Made by a program: the position numbers and the translations under genes. The notes beneath the pieces are model-generated. The model was not told the DNA's origin, searched no databases, and saw only the letters and a list, made by a program, of their open reading frames with translations. 64,000 nt of DNA from JAPHTQ01 sp050288165 (lineage in GTDB: Bacteria; Pseudomonadota; Gammaproteobacteria; Thiohalomonadales; Thiohalomonadaceae), in NCBI GenBank assembly GCA_050288165.1, contig JBNKDG010000004.1, positions 248,001-312,000 of the forward strand, written 5' to 3'. Shown piece after piece: positions 49,056 through 58,100 of the stretch (positions are counted from its first letter, which is position 1; each line of letters begins with the position of its first letter).

Positions 49056-50366
49056 ATGCTCAGAACTATTTGTTTTTCATTGTTTTTATTTACGGTTTCG
49101 TTCTCTCTCCATGCCGAGGAGGTGTTGCTGCGGTTACACGGATCCAACACCATTGGCGCGAATTTAGGGCCTGAATTGATTAAGTCCTGGCTACGCGATA
49201 CCCGCTACACCGATATCCGGCAGATCCCGCAGGCGCCGCAGGAGAGCAGGATTGTCGCGGTTTCCCCCGAGGGACGTACGGTGAGGGTGGAGATCCACGC
49301 CCACGGCTCCAGCACTGCTTTCAGTTCACTGGAGCGGGGTGAGGCCGATATCGGGATGGCCTCGCGACCGATCAAGGATAAAGAGGTGGTTAAATTGGCG
49401 GACCGGGGTCAAATGGACTCCTCGACCAGCGAGTTTGTGGTCGGCCTGGATGGCATCGCGGTGATCGTCCACCCCTCCAATCCGCTGACACAGCTCGATC
49501 GGCAGCAATTGATGCGTATCTTCTCCGGCGAGGTGACCGACTGGCGTAGTGTCGGCGCACCCGCCGCACCGATCCATGTCTATGCTCGTGACGACAAGTC
49601 GGGCACCTACGACACCTTCAAGCACCTGATCCTCGACAAGCAGCATCCGCTGATTGGCACAGCCAGGCGTTTTGAATCCAATGCCAATCTCTCCGATGAG
49701 GTGGCAAAGGATCCGAATGGCATTGGTTTTGTCGGCCTGCCCTATATTCGTCAGTCGAAGGCGCTGGCGGTTAGTGACGGTGGCGCGGCTATCAGCCCGG
49801 ATGATTTCACCGTCGCGACGGAAGACTACGCTCTGGCGCGGCGACTTTTTCTCTATCTGCCGGAGCGCCCATATAACAGTGCGGCGCAGCATTTCATCCA
49901 CTACGCCCTCTCCCGACTGGGACAGCAGATCGTGGCGCAGACCGGGTTCGTTTCCCAGGATATTGTCACCGGCACTGCACTGGCTAGCGGCAAGGCACTG
50001 CCTGATTACACTTCACTGATCGACGGTGCCGAGCGTCTGTCGCTCAATTTCCGTTTCCACCGCGGTTCGGCCCATCTCGACACCAAGGCACTGCAGGATA
50101 TCCAGCGGCTGGTCGAGTACCTGTCGCGCCAGGAAAACCAGCAGCGGGATCTGATTCTGGTCGGTTTCGCCGACAGTAACGAGGTCATTCCCATGCATAG
50201 TCTGGGGCTCTCCATCGCCCGTGCCGACGGCGTGGCCGATGTATTGATCAACAAAGGTGTTGCGCCGAAAAAGGTGCGTGGTCTCGGTGCCGCGGCCAGT
50301 GTCGCTTCCAACGAGACCGAGCAGGGGAGGCAGAAGAATCGTCGCGTCGAGGTTTGGATCAGGTAA
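49056..50366 (+). CDS. PstS-like phosphate-binding domain fused to OmpA-like domain
   Basis: 436 residues. A signal peptide (FSLFLFTVSFSLHAEE) precedes a PstS-type periplasmic binding domain (about 23-310) with RLHGSNTIGANLGPELI, AHGSSTAFSSLERGEADIG, NPLTQLDRQQLMRIFSGEV and DDKSGTYDTFKHLIL. Residues 320-436 form an OmpA-like peptidoglycan-binding domain (LNFRFHRGSAHLDTKAL, LILVGFADSNE, RADGVADVLINKGV, NRRVEVWIR). The design would tether a phosphate-binding protein to the cell wall. The Pho box upstream fits phosphate control. It is followed by ilvD with a repeat hairpin between. Confidence 0.88.
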   Translation: MLRTICFSLFLFTVSFSLHAEEVLLRLHGSNTIGANLGPELIKSWLRDTRYTDIRQIPQAPQESRIVAVSPEGRTVRVEIHAHGSSTAFSSLERGEADIGMASRPIKDKEVVKLADRGQMDSSTSEFVVGLDGIAVIVHPSNPLTQLDRQQLMRIFSGEVTDWRSVGAPAAPIHVYARDDKSGTYDTFKHLILDKQHPLIGTARRFESNANLSDEVAKDPNGIGFVGLPYIRQSKALAVSDGGAAISPDDFTVATEDYALARRLFLYLPERPYNSAAQHFIHYALSRLGQQIVAQTGFVSQDIVTGTALASGKALPDYTSLIDGAERLSLNFRFHRGSAHLDTKALQDIQRLVEYLSRQENQQRDLILVGFADSNEVIPMHSLGLSIARADGVADVLINKGVAPKKVRGLGAAASVASNETEQGRQKNRRVEVWIR

Positions 50367-50369
50367 AAG

Positions 50370-50445
50370 AAGCTCTACCACGAAGCGCACGAAGGCCACG
50401 AAGGTTTTCCCGCTTTAACTTTGTGTTCTTCGTGGTAAAAGCTTT
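50370..50445. repeat. Imperfect long hairpin between the fusion gene and ilvD
   Basis: AAGCTCTACCACGAAG near the left and CTTCGTGGTAAAAGCTT at the right form a stem of about 25 base pairs with a few mismatches. The unit CACGAAGGCCACGAAGG inside is a dispersed spacer repeat related to that after pepN. Confidence 0.65.
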
Positions 50446-50519
50446 TTGCCACAGGTTTTCCCGCGCCGCGCTCGGCGGTGTACACTTACGGTTTTCGGTG
50501 ATCCAACGAGAGAGAGACC

Positions 50520-52370
50520 ATGCCCGAGTACCGTTCCCGTACCTCCACCCACGGCCGCAACATGGCCGGTGCCCGTTCCCTGTGGCGTGCCACAGGCATG
50601 AAGGATGAGGACTTTAACAAGCCGATTATTGCGGTGGTTAACTCCTTCACCCAGTTCGTGCCGGGTCATGTCCACCTCAAGGACCTGGGGCAGATGGTGG
50701 CGCGGGAGATCGAAAAGGCCGGTGGTGTGGCGAAAGAGTTCAACACCATCGCCGTCGACGACGGTATCGCTATGGGCCATAGCGGCATGCTCTATTCGCT
50801 GCCGTCGCGGGAGATCATCGCCGACAGCGTCGAGTACATGGTCAATGCCCACTGTGCCGATGCGCTGGTCTGCATCTCCAACTGCGACAAGATCACCCCC
50901 GGTATGCTGAATGCCGCACTACGTCTTAACATCCCCGCGGTGTTTGTCTCCGGCGGACCGATGGAGGCGGGCAAGGCGGTGGTGCACGGCGGTGAAGTGC
51001 ATCTGGATCTGATCGACGCCATGATCATGGCGGCCAATCCGAATGAGAGCGACGCCGATGTCGAGATCGTCGAGCGTTCTGCCTGTCCCACCTGCGGCTC
51101 CTGCTCCGGTATGTTCACCGCCAACTCGATGAACTGCCTCACCGAGGCGCTGGGCCTCAGCCTGCCGGGCAACGGTTCGCTGGTGGCGACCCACGCCGAC
51201 CGCAAGGAGCTGTTCCTGCGTGCCGGTCGTCTGAGTGTCGAACTGGCCAAGCGCTACTACGAGGGCGATGACGCCAGCGTGCTACCGCGTTCCATCGCCA
51301 CCAAGGCGGCCTTCGAAAATGCCATGAGTCTGGATATCGCCATGGGCGGCTCCACCAACACCATCCTGCACCTGCTCGCGGCGGCGCAGGAGGGGGGCGT
51401 CGATTTCACCATGGCCGACATCGATCGCCTGTCACGCAAGGTGCCGCACCTGTGCAAGGTCGCTCCTTCCACCCAGAAGTACCATATGGAAGATGTGCAT
51501 CACGCGGGCGGTGTTGTCGGTATCCTCGGTGAACTGGAGCGCGCCGGTCTGTTGCACACCGATGTGGGCACCGTGCATGCGCCGAGCATGGGTGATGCGC
51601 TGGCTCAGTGGGATGTGGTGCGCAACAGCGATGCCGCGGTGAGCGAATTCTATCGTGCCGCCCCCGGTGGCGTGCCGACCCAGACCGCCTTCAGTCAGGA
51701 CAAGCGCTATGCCGAACTGGATGCGGATCGGACTAACGGCTGTATCCGCGATCTGGCACACGCCTATTCCAAAGATGGCGGTCTCGCTGTGCTCTACGGC
51801 AACATCGCCGAAGAAGGCTGTGTGGTAAAGACCGCCGGTGTCGACGCATCGATCCTCAAGTTCTCCGGTCCCGCCGTGGTCTGTGAGAGCCAGGAAGAAG
51901 CGGTGGAGAAGATCCTCGGCGACAAGGTCAAGGCGGGTGACGTGGTCATCGTCCGTTACGAAGGGCCGCGTGGCGGACCGGGTATGCAGGAGATGCTCTA
52001 CCCGACTTCATACATTAAATCGAAAGGACTGGGTAAGGCCTGCGCCCTGCTGACCGACGGTCGTTTCTCCGGTGGTACTTCCGGATTGTCCATCGGCCAC
52101 GTTTCGCCGGAAGCAGCGGAGGGCGGTGCCATCGGCCTGGTGCAGGATGGCGATATCATCGAGATCGATATCCCCGGTCGCACCATCCGCGTGGCGGTGA
52201 GCGATGACGAACTGGCCAAACGCCGTGCCGAGATGGAAGCGAAGGGCGCGGCAGCATGGAAACCGGCGACACGTCAGCGCCCTGTTTCCCAGGCACTGCG
52301 TGCCTATGCGGCGATGACCACTTCCGCGGCCCGCGGTGCGGTGCGCGACGTCAGCCAACTGGAAAAATAG
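50520..52370 (+). CDS. ilvD: Dihydroxy-acid dehydratase
   Basis: Dehydrates 2,3-dihydroxy-isovalerate and -methylvalerate in isoleucine and valine synthesis. The 616-residue length equals E. coli IlvD. Iron-sulfur ligands appear in CISNCDKITPGMLNAALR and ERSACPTCGSCSGMFTANS; other motifs are AMGGSTNTILHLLAAA, GNIAEEGCVVKTAGV, YEGPRGGPGMQEMLYPTS and DGRFSGGTSGLSIGHVSPEA. All are intact. It stands between Pho-related genes without other ilv genes nearby. Confidence 0.98.
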   Translation: MPEYRSRTSTHGRNMAGARSLWRATGMKDEDFNKPIIAVVNSFTQFVPGHVHLKDLGQMVAREIEKAGGVAKEFNTIAVDDGIAMGHSGMLYSLPSREIIADSVEYMVNAHCADALVCISNCDKITPGMLNAALRLNIPAVFVSGGPMEAGKAVVHGGEVHLDLIDAMIMAANPNESDADVEIVERSACPTCGSCSGMFTANSMNCLTEALGLSLPGNGSLVATHADRKELFLRAGRLSVELAKRYYEGDDASVLPRSIATKAAFENAMSLDIAMGGSTNTILHLLAAAQEGGVDFTMADIDRLSRKVPHLCKVAPSTQKYHMEDVHHAGGVVGILGELERAGLLHTDVGTVHAPSMGDALAQWDVVRNSDAAVSEFYRAAPGGVPTQTAFSQDKRYAELDADRTNGCIRDLAHAYSKDGGLAVLYGNIAEEGCVVKTAGVDASILKFSGPAVVCESQEEAVEKILGDKVKAGDVVIVRYEGPRGGPGMQEMLYPTSYIKSKGLGKACALLTDGRFSGGTSGLSIGHVSPEAAEGGAIGLVQDGDIIEIDIPGRTIRVAVSDDELAKRRAEMEAKGAAAWKPATRQRPVSQALRAYAAMTTSAARGAVRDVSQLEK

Positions 52371-52432
52371 ACGTTTGCGATTACCACGGCAGGGAGGCCG
52401 TTGGTAACAAAAAGGTCATCCAGCGCTCGCGT

Positions 52433-52454
52433 TGTCACACGAATGTCATATTCT
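52433..52454 (+). promoter_or_regulatory. Pho box upstream of phoB
   Basis: TGTCA at 52433-52437 and TGTCA at 52444-52448, exactly 11 bases apart, each followed by an A/T-rich spacer (CACGAA, TATTCT). It ends about 40 bases before the phoB ATG and implies autoregulation. Confidence 0.8.
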
Positions 52455-52494
52455 TTGTTTTTAATGATGCCATGTTCAAACGAGTGACTCTGTT

Positions 52495-53187
52495 ATGACA
52501 GGCAAAAGAATATTGTTGGTGGAAGACGAGGCGGCGATCCGCGAGATGACAGCCATGGCATTGCAGCGAGCGGGTTACATGGTCGAAGAGGCCGAGGATG
52601 CCCAGGCTGCAGAACGTGCGGTGACTGACAACCTGCCCGACCTGATCCTGATGGACTGGATGCTGCCGGGTAGTAGTGGTGTAGAGCTGGCGCGTCGTTT
52701 CCGCCGTGACGACTATACCCGTGAAGTGCCGATTATCATGCTCACCGCCCGTTCGGAAGAGGATGATCGTATTCGCGGCCTGGAGAGCGGTGCAGACGAT
52801 TACGTCACCAAGCCGTTTTCGCCGCGGGAACTGATCGCGCGGATCAAGGCGGTGATGCGCCGCAGCAGTGCCGAGCAGGATGAGGGACAGATAGCCGTGG
52901 ATGGGCTGGTGCTCGACAGCCACAGCCATCGGGTCAGCGCCAACGGTAATGTGCTGGATATGGGGCCGACCGAGTTCCGTCTGCTACAGTTTTTCATGTC
53001 CCACCCGGAGCGGGTCTACAGCCGTTCCCAGTTGCTGGACATGGTATGGAGCCGCGGTAGTTTCGTTGAAGAGCGTACCGTCGACGTGCATATTCGCCGT
53101 TTGCGCAAAGCACTGTCGGAACAGAGTTTTGATCGTTTCATTCAGACGGTGCGTGGAGCCGGTTATCGTTTCTCCTCGCAATTCTGA
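52495..53187 (+). CDS. phoB: Phosphate regulon response regulator PhoB
   Basis: 230 residues (E. coli PhoB 229). The receiver domain starts KRILLVEDEAAIREM, with phospho-acceptor Asp54 in LILMDWMLPGSSGVELARRF and the switch Lys in SGADDYVTKPFSPREL. The C-terminal winged-helix DNA-binding domain reads EFRLLQFFMSHPERVYSRSQ, VDVHIRRLRKAL and VRGAGYRFS. It is followed after 17 bases by phoR. The upstream Pho box suggests it activates its own operon. Confidence 0.98.
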   Translation: MTGKRILLVEDEAAIREMTAMALQRAGYMVEEAEDAQAAERAVTDNLPDLILMDWMLPGSSGVELARRFRRDDYTREVPIIMLTARSEEDDRIRGLESGADDYVTKPFSPRELIARIKAVMRRSSAEQDEGQIAVDGLVLDSHSHRVSANGNVLDMGPTEFRLLQFFMSHPERVYSRSQLLDMVWSRGSFVEERTVDVHIRRLRKALSEQSFDRFIQTVRGAGYRFSSQF

Positions 53188-53204
53188 AGCAGGAGAGTAT
53201 TCCA

Positions 53205-54503
53205 TTGTTCAATCCATGGTCAGCCGAGTTGCGACGATTGATGCTGGTGATGTCACTAGCGCTGTTCATCGGCCTGTTGCTCGGCTATCCCGTCGCCGTG
53301 GTGAGCGGCGCGCTGGCGTCGTATCTCGCCTGGCATCTGCGTAACCTTTATCGGCTCTATGCCTGGCTGCGTGACGGCCACAGTTTTCATCCCCCTGAAT
53401 CGGACGGGATCTGGGGCGAAGTCTTCCACCAGCTCTATCGTCTGCAACTTCGTAACCGTAAGCGCAAGCGTCGCCTGACCGGACTGATCAAACGTTTCCA
53501 GGAAGCCACCGCGGCGATGCCCGATGCAACGGTGATTCTGGACGCCGATGGCAGTATCGAGTGGTTCAACAGTGCCGCTGAACAACTGCTGGGGCTGCAT
53601 CCTGGCAAGGATGTGGGGCAGCGGATCGTCAATCTGGTGCGCAGCCCTGAATTTGCCCGTTTCCTTGCCAGCGAGGAGAGCAGTGAGCCGCTGCGTATCG
53701 CTTCGCCCGATGACGACAATCTTGTCCTCAGTATGCGTATCGTGCCCTACGGTAATGATCAGCGTCTGTTACTGGCGCGTGATATCAGTCAGCAGCAACG
53801 ACTGGAGCAGATGCGCCGCGATTTCGTTGCCAATGTTTCTCATGAGTTGCGTACGCCGCTTACCGTGGTGGCGGGCTTTCTCGAAACCTTGCTCGACGAC
53901 GAACACCCTGACTACGCTACACGTTCGATGCAGTTAATGCAGCAGCAGACACAGCGGATGCAGCACATCGTCGAAGACCTGCTACTGCTGTCACGTCTGG
54001 AAACCGATCGCACTCGTCCTGTGGGCGAAGTGGTCTCCGTCTCCGCGGTGTTGTCGATGATCGAAGAGGGCATCGAACCATTGGCGCAGCAGAAGCAGCA
54101 GACGATTCGTTTTGAATGTGATCCTGACTTACGACTCTTTGGTGCAGAGAAGGAGCTCTATAGTGCCTTCAATAATCTGGTGACCAATGCGGTCCGCTAT
54201 ACCCCGGAAGCGGGACGAATCAATGTACGCTGGTATCGCGATGAGCGTGGCGCCCATCTGGAGGTGCAGGATAGTGGTGTGGGTATCGCACCGCAGCATA
54301 TTCCGCGTCTCACCGAGCGGTTTTACCGTGTTGATGTGGGACGTTCACGGGACTCAGGCGGTACCGGGCTGGGATTGGCCATTGTCAAACATGTGGTCAA
54401 TCGTCACGAGGGTATTCTGCGTATCAGTAGTGTGATCAACCAGGGTAGTACCTTCACAATCGACTTTCCCTCCAACCTGATTGTGGGCGAGAAGGCTGCC
54501 TGA
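53205..54503 (+). CDS. phoR: Phosphate regulon sensor kinase PhoR
   Basis: 432 residues (E. coli PhoR 431). Two N-terminal hydrophobic segments (about 10-45) anchor it, followed by a basic linker, a PAS domain (about 100-190; ATVILDADGSIEWFN), the H-box NVSHELRTPLTVVAGF with His213, and the HATPase domain with N-box FNNLVTNAVRYTP, DSGVGIAPQHI and GGTGLGLAIVKHVV. It starts at a TTG (53205) with an AGGAGAG site. As in other bacteria it should phosphorylate PhoB when PstSCAB-PhoU signals low phosphate. Confidence 0.97.
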   Translation: MFNPWSAELRRLMLVMSLALFIGLLLGYPVAVVSGALASYLAWHLRNLYRLYAWLRDGHSFHPPESDGIWGEVFHQLYRLQLRNRKRKRRLTGLIKRFQEATAAMPDATVILDADGSIEWFNSAAEQLLGLHPGKDVGQRIVNLVRSPEFARFLASEESSEPLRIASPDDDNLVLSMRIVPYGNDQRLLLARDISQQQRLEQMRRDFVANVSHELRTPLTVVAGFLETLLDDEHPDYATRSMQLMQQQTQRMQHIVEDLLLLSRLETDRTRPVGEVVSVSAVLSMIEEGIEPLAQQKQQTIRFECDPDLRLFGAEKELYSAFNNLVTNAVRYTPEAGRINVRWYRDERGAHLEVQDSGVGIAPQHIPRLTERFYRVDVGRSRDSGGTGLGLAIVKHVVNRHEGILRISSVINQGSTFTIDFPSNLIVGEKAA

Positions 54504-54537
54504 CGTCACACGGCAGTCATCTAAACTTCACCGCAAT

Positions 54538-54570
54538 GTCATATTAGTGTCACAAACTGGCGTCATAGTT
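54538..54570 (+). promoter_or_regulatory. Pho box upstream of pstS
   Basis: TGTCA at 54538-54542 and 54549-54553, 11 bases apart, in TGTCATATTAGTGTCACA; a third CGTCATAG at 54562-54569 is 13 bases further. It lies 40-70 bases before the pstS ATG at 54611. Confidence 0.85.
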
Positions 54571-54610
54571 GGCGCGTCGTATGAATCTTTCGTTACAGGA
54601 GCGCTGTAAT

Positions 54611-55582
54611 ATGAACAAACTGAAACATTTGGTGATGGCGGTTGCCGCCACTACCCTGATCTCCGGCCATGCACTGGCTGCTGCCAAGGTCGATGCGAAC
54701 CTGCCTGAATACACCCGCGCCAGCGGCGTTTCCGGCAATATTTCCAGCGTCGGTTCCGATACCCTGGCGAACCTGATGACGCTGTGGGCCGAAGAGTTCA
54801 AGCGTAACTACCCCAACGTCAACATCCAGATCCAGGCCGCCGGTTCTTCCACTGCGCCGCCAGCACTGACCGAAGGCACCTCCAATCTCGGCCCGATGAG
54901 CCGTAAGATGAAGGACAAGGAACTGGAAGCCTTTGAAAAGAAATATGGTTACAAGCCGACCGCGATCCCGGTGGCTATCGATGCCCTGGCGGTTTATGTG
55001 CACAAAGACAACCCGATCAAGGGTCTGAGCATTCCGCAGGTCGATGCCATCTTCTCCGCTACCCGCAAGTGCGGTTATAACGAAGACATCACCGCCTGGG
55101 ATCAGGTCGGCGTCAGTGGTTCTCTGGGTGGTAAGAACATCCAGCTTTACGGTCGTAACTCTGTTTCCGGTACTTACGGTTACTTCAAGAAGCACGCGCT
55201 GTGCAAAGGCGATTACCGCAGTACCGTTAACGAGCAGCCCGGTTCCGCCTCGGTCGTACAGTCGGTTTCCAGCTCCATTAACGGCATCGGTTACTCTGGT
55301 GTGGGTTACAAGACCTCTGGTGTTCGCGCAGTACCGCTGGCGAAGAAAGAGGGGCAGCCCTTCATTGAAGCTTCTACCGAGAATGCGCTTACCGGTAAGT
55401 ACCCGCTGTCCCGTTTCCTCTACATCTACGTGAACAAGCATCCGAACCAGCCGCTGGCCCCGCTGGAGCGTGAGTTCATCAAGATGGTGATGTCCAAGGT
55501 CGGTCAGGAAGTAGTGGTGAAGGATGGTTACATCCCGCTGCCTGCCAACCTGGTGAAAAAGGAACTGGCCAAGCTGGACTAA
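54611..55582 (+). CDS. pstS: Phosphate ABC transporter substrate-binding protein PstS
   Basis: 323 residues from the ATG at 54611, which follows an AGGAG site. A signal peptide (LVMAVAATTLISGHALAA) precedes the phosphate-binding fold: ISSVGSDTLANLMTLW, IQAAGSSTAPPALTEGTSNL, NSVSGTYGYFKKHALCKG and SVSSSINGIGYSGVGYK, with the SxT/SGT phosphate loops intact. The upstream extension to 54569 overlaps the Pho-box region and is rejected. A terminator follows directly, separating it from pstCAB by 2.9 kb. Confidence 0.95.
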   Translation: MNKLKHLVMAVAATTLISGHALAAAKVDANLPEYTRASGVSGNISSVGSDTLANLMTLWAEEFKRNYPNVNIQIQAAGSSTAPPALTEGTSNLGPMSRKMKDKELEAFEKKYGYKPTAIPVAIDALAVYVHKDNPIKGLSIPQVDAIFSATRKCGYNEDITAWDQVGVSGSLGGKNIQLYGRNSVSGTYGYFKKHALCKGDYRSTVNEQPGSASVVQSVSSSINGIGYSGVGYKTSGVRAVPLAKKEGQPFIEASTENALTGKYPLSRFLYIYVNKHPNQPLAPLEREFIKMVMSKVGQEVVVKDGYIPLPANLVKKELAKLD

Positions 55583-55603
55583 ACACCACCGTCTCGCAAG
55601 GCA

Positions 55604-55635
55604 AAAAAAGAACGCCCCTTCGGGGGCGTTTGTGT
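55604..55635. terminator. Terminator after pstS
   Basis: Perfect arms AACGCCCC and GGGGCGTT around TTCG, with an A-tract on the left and a short T-rich right side. It could act in both directions. Confidence 0.85.
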
Positions 55636-55814
55636 CCAAGGATGGACGGGGCGCTCATTCACATCCCTGTGATCGCGCCACTGGTGCATCCCTTCACGGC
55701 GTATGCCGCGGGTGCAGGGATGCACAGGAGCGGCGTTGTAACAACAAGGTGTAGCAGGAGGAGAAACGTGAAGGGGTCTAAGAGTTAGGATTCGTGCCTG
55801 GTCTGAGCCCACTT

Positions 55815-56120
55815 CTAGTGAATCGTGATGTAGGGCAACAGTGCCTTGGTCGTCGCCGCATCACATTTCTGGAAATCCAGGATATAGCCCTCGGGGTGAG
55901 AACTCGCCACCCTGGCGCGGATGAAGTGGAAAGCAGGGGGATCGCCACCGATGCTTAGCAGAATATCCACTTCGCTGTTTTCGGCGAGGGTCACGCAGCC
56001 AGTGTTGACCAATACCCGCTGGGTGCCGAATTCAGCATGTAGTGCCCGTACCAGACCCAATGGTGCGTAATTCAGTAGCAGGCTGATGTTTGACTGATCG
56101 TATTCTCCGTACTGCAGCAT
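55815..56120 (-). CDS. Small hypothetical soluble protein, possibly PilZ-like
   Basis: 101 residues starting MLQYGEYDQSNISLLLNYAP at an ATG with a strong AGGGAGGAG site six bases upstream. The C-terminal half alternates short strands (VLVNTGCVTLAENSEVDILL, FIRARVASSHPEGYILDF) and ends in a helix (AATTKALLPYI), a topology that recalls PilZ domains. The RxxxR c-di-GMP-binding motif is missing, so the family link is weak. It lies on the minus strand between pstS and the spermidine-synthase-like gene, with a MITE-end-like 15-mer over its stop codon. Confidence 0.6.
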   Translation of the reverse strand: MLQYGEYDQSNISLLLNYAPLGLVRALHAEFGTQRVLVNTGCVTLAENSEVDILLSIGGDPPAFHFIRARVASSHPEGYILDFQKCDAATTKALLPYITIH

Positions 56121-56456
56121 GGCGCACTCCTCCCTGAACAACCTGCAACAAAAATCCACTGGTTTCACTAAGTTAGCTTAAGTTAGGCGCTGCGCTACAT
56201 TGCAGGATTGTTAAACGCTAATGGACCGTCACCACTTCATAAGTGGTAGTTCTGTAATCGCAGCGTGTACTTTTTATGTGAACAGCCCTTCAGGTATAAA
56301 AACCATAATAAAATTGTGTGCTTAGTCGTGCAGCGAGTGGAATCGGTTGAGAAAAGTACGCTAAGCGCATGAGAGGGTGATACTGATAATTATGCCGGTA
56401 ATGATAAGAAACAATTATCAATAATTATCAGGAAGTTAGCAGGAATCAGCGGTTAT
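56121..56456. other. AT-rich intergenic region with repeated GATAATT motifs
   Basis: No gene is visible. TGATAATT at 56384-56391 and AATTATCA at 56413-56420 and 56423-56430 form inverted and direct copies around a TGATAA at 56402-56407. The pattern recalls Fur-type or other dyad operators. The promoter of the small minus-strand gene should be in the left half. Confidence 0.4.
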
Positions 56457-57236
56457 TCAGCCAAAAAACCAGCGGCTTTGCTTAACCAGTTGCTTGAGCA
56501 GGCTGCCGTATTCAAGACTGGTTTGCCGCTCCAACTCCGCTGCCGTGTCGCGTAGCGTGCGCAGACGTTTTTTCAGCGAAGGCCCCTTGGCGGCGAACGC
56601 CACCGTATTCGCCTTGCCCTCCACCGGCAGGTGCAACACATTGCCGTCGAAGCTCTGGCCGATGTCCTCGCGCATTTCCCGTGCATTAATGAAGTCACCA
56701 TTCCACAGGTTCATGCCAAAGATGCCGTTGTCGCTCATCCGTTGGCGGCAGGCATCGAAGAAGCTGATACCGCAGACAGTGCGGGCGATACCCTCGCCGA
56801 GAAAGGCATCTATCAACAGCAGGTCGTAGGTGTCTTCGGTGCCGTTGCGGATGAAGGCACCGCCGTCACCGATGTGAATCTTCAGCCGGGGATCCTCGGG
56901 CAGTTTGAAGTGGCTGTGCGCCACATCCACCACCCGCTGGCGCATCTCCACCACATCAATATAACTATTGGGCAGATAGTGCAGCAGGAACTTGGCCAGT
57001 GAGCCGCCACCCAGGCCGATCAACAGGAGCCGCTTCGGTGCGGGATTGAAGAGCAGGCTGGCGGCCAGGGCGCGGGTGTAGCTCAGGGCGAGGTCGAGCG
57101 GATCGCGCAGCAACATGCTGCTCTGTCTCGGTTCCGAGCCGAAGTGGAGCGAGCGGCAGACGGCATCATCGACTACTTCGATGTCGCCGAATTCGTCGCG
57201 GGTTTTGTAGATCAGCAGGCCCTGGTACTTGTGCAT
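56457..57236 (-). CDS. Spermidine synthase-like methyltransferase-fold protein
   Basis: 259 residues with the Rossmann core of the spermidine/spermine synthase family: LLLIGLGGGSLAKFLLHYLP, IDVVEMRQRVVDVAHSHFKL, IHIGDGGAFI and DLLLIDAFLGEG. The canonical polyamine synthase active site (a conserved Asp-Tyr set near GGDG) is altered to GGGS, and no speD gene is adjacent, so aminopropyl transfer is uncertain. Many such SpeE-like proteins have unknown roles. It is divergent from the YgjP-like gene. Confidence 0.8.
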   Translation of the reverse strand: MHKYQGLLIYKTRDEFGDIEVVDDAVCRSLHFGSEPRQSSMLLRDPLDLALSYTRALAASLLFNPAPKRLLLIGLGGGSLAKFLLHYLPNSYIDVVEMRQRVVDVAHSHFKLPEDPRLKIHIGDGGAFIRNGTEDTYDLLLIDAFLGEGIARTVCGISFFDACRQRMSDNGIFGMNLWNGDFINAREMREDIGQSFDGNVLHLPVEGKANTVAFAAKGPSLKKRLRTLRDTAAELERQTSLEYGSLLKQLVKQSRWFFG

Positions 57237-57325
57237 GTGTGGTGCGCAGTGTGGAACGGCGGCCTATGGTACACCACTGCAACCGCCGATACCCTCCCGC
57301 TTTCGTCACTGTTACGATAGCGCCG

Positions 57326-58069
57326 ATGAACGATTCCCTCTTTGTAACCGGCAACTGGCGCGAGCGGCTGACCCTGCGCCGCAGCCCACGGGCCAAACGG
57401 GTACGCCTGCGTATCGACCCCTCCGGCCTGGTGGAACTGGTGGTGCCGAAACGTTTCAACGCCCGTCTGTTACCCGAACTCCTGGACCGCCATGAAGAGT
57501 GGGTGGTGCAGACGCTGGAGCGCCTGGGTGCGACGACGCAGTTGCAGCGGGTTGAGGCGCCTCGTTCTGTGCAGCTTCCTGCCATCGATGAAACCTGGCA
57601 GATCACCTATCTCGCCGACGACGGTGGTCGGTACGGTTGTCGGGAGAGGGGCAATGGCGTGCTGCAGGTGAGTGGCGGCAACCACTGGCAGGCGGCCCTG
57701 CGTCGCTGGTTGTTGCGCAAGGGCAGGGAGCATCTGCCGGAGTGGCTGGCGCAGGTCAGCCGTGAGACCGGGCTGGGTTATCACGATGTGAGCATTCGCT
57801 TGCAGCGCAGTCGTTGGGGTAGCTGCTCGGTACGTCAGCGGATCAACCTCAATGCGGCACTGCTGTTCCTACCGCCGGAGCAGGTGCGTTACCTGCTGGT
57901 GCATGAACTCAGTCATACCCGGCAGATGAATCACTCGCCGAAGTTCTGGGCGACGGTAGCAAGCCATGAACCGGATTACCGCTCGCTGGACCGTGCCCTG
58001 CGCAAGGCTGCCCGGCAACTGCCCACCTGGCTGCATACGCCATTTCCCGCGCCAGTCGCGGAAGGTTGA
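57326..58069 (+). CDS. YgjP-like metallopeptidase-fold protein (M48/WLM-related)
   Basis: 247 residues. The N-terminal part is a basic beta-rich domain (LTLRRSPRAKRVRLRIDPSG). The C-terminal part shows the YgjP/DUF45 pattern SRWGSCSVRQRINLNAALLF and the zinc motif LLVHELSHTRQMNHSPKFW, an HExxH with downstream ligands. The family is predicted metal-dependent hydrolases; the substrate is unknown. The frame runs upstream to 57239, but the ATG at 57326 starts the conserved protein. Confidence 0.9.
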   Translation: MNDSLFVTGNWRERLTLRRSPRAKRVRLRIDPSGLVELVVPKRFNARLLPELLDRHEEWVVQTLERLGATTQLQRVEAPRSVQLPAIDETWQITYLADDGGRYGCRERGNGVLQVSGGNHWQAALRRWLLRKGREHLPEWLAQVSRETGLGYHDVSIRLQRSRWGSCSVRQRINLNAALLFLPPEQVRYLLVHELSHTRQMNHSPKFWATVASHEPDYRSLDRALRKAARQLPTWLHTPFPAPVAEG

Positions 58070-58100
58070 ATTCGCTGGCTTTTGACTACACTCAACAACC

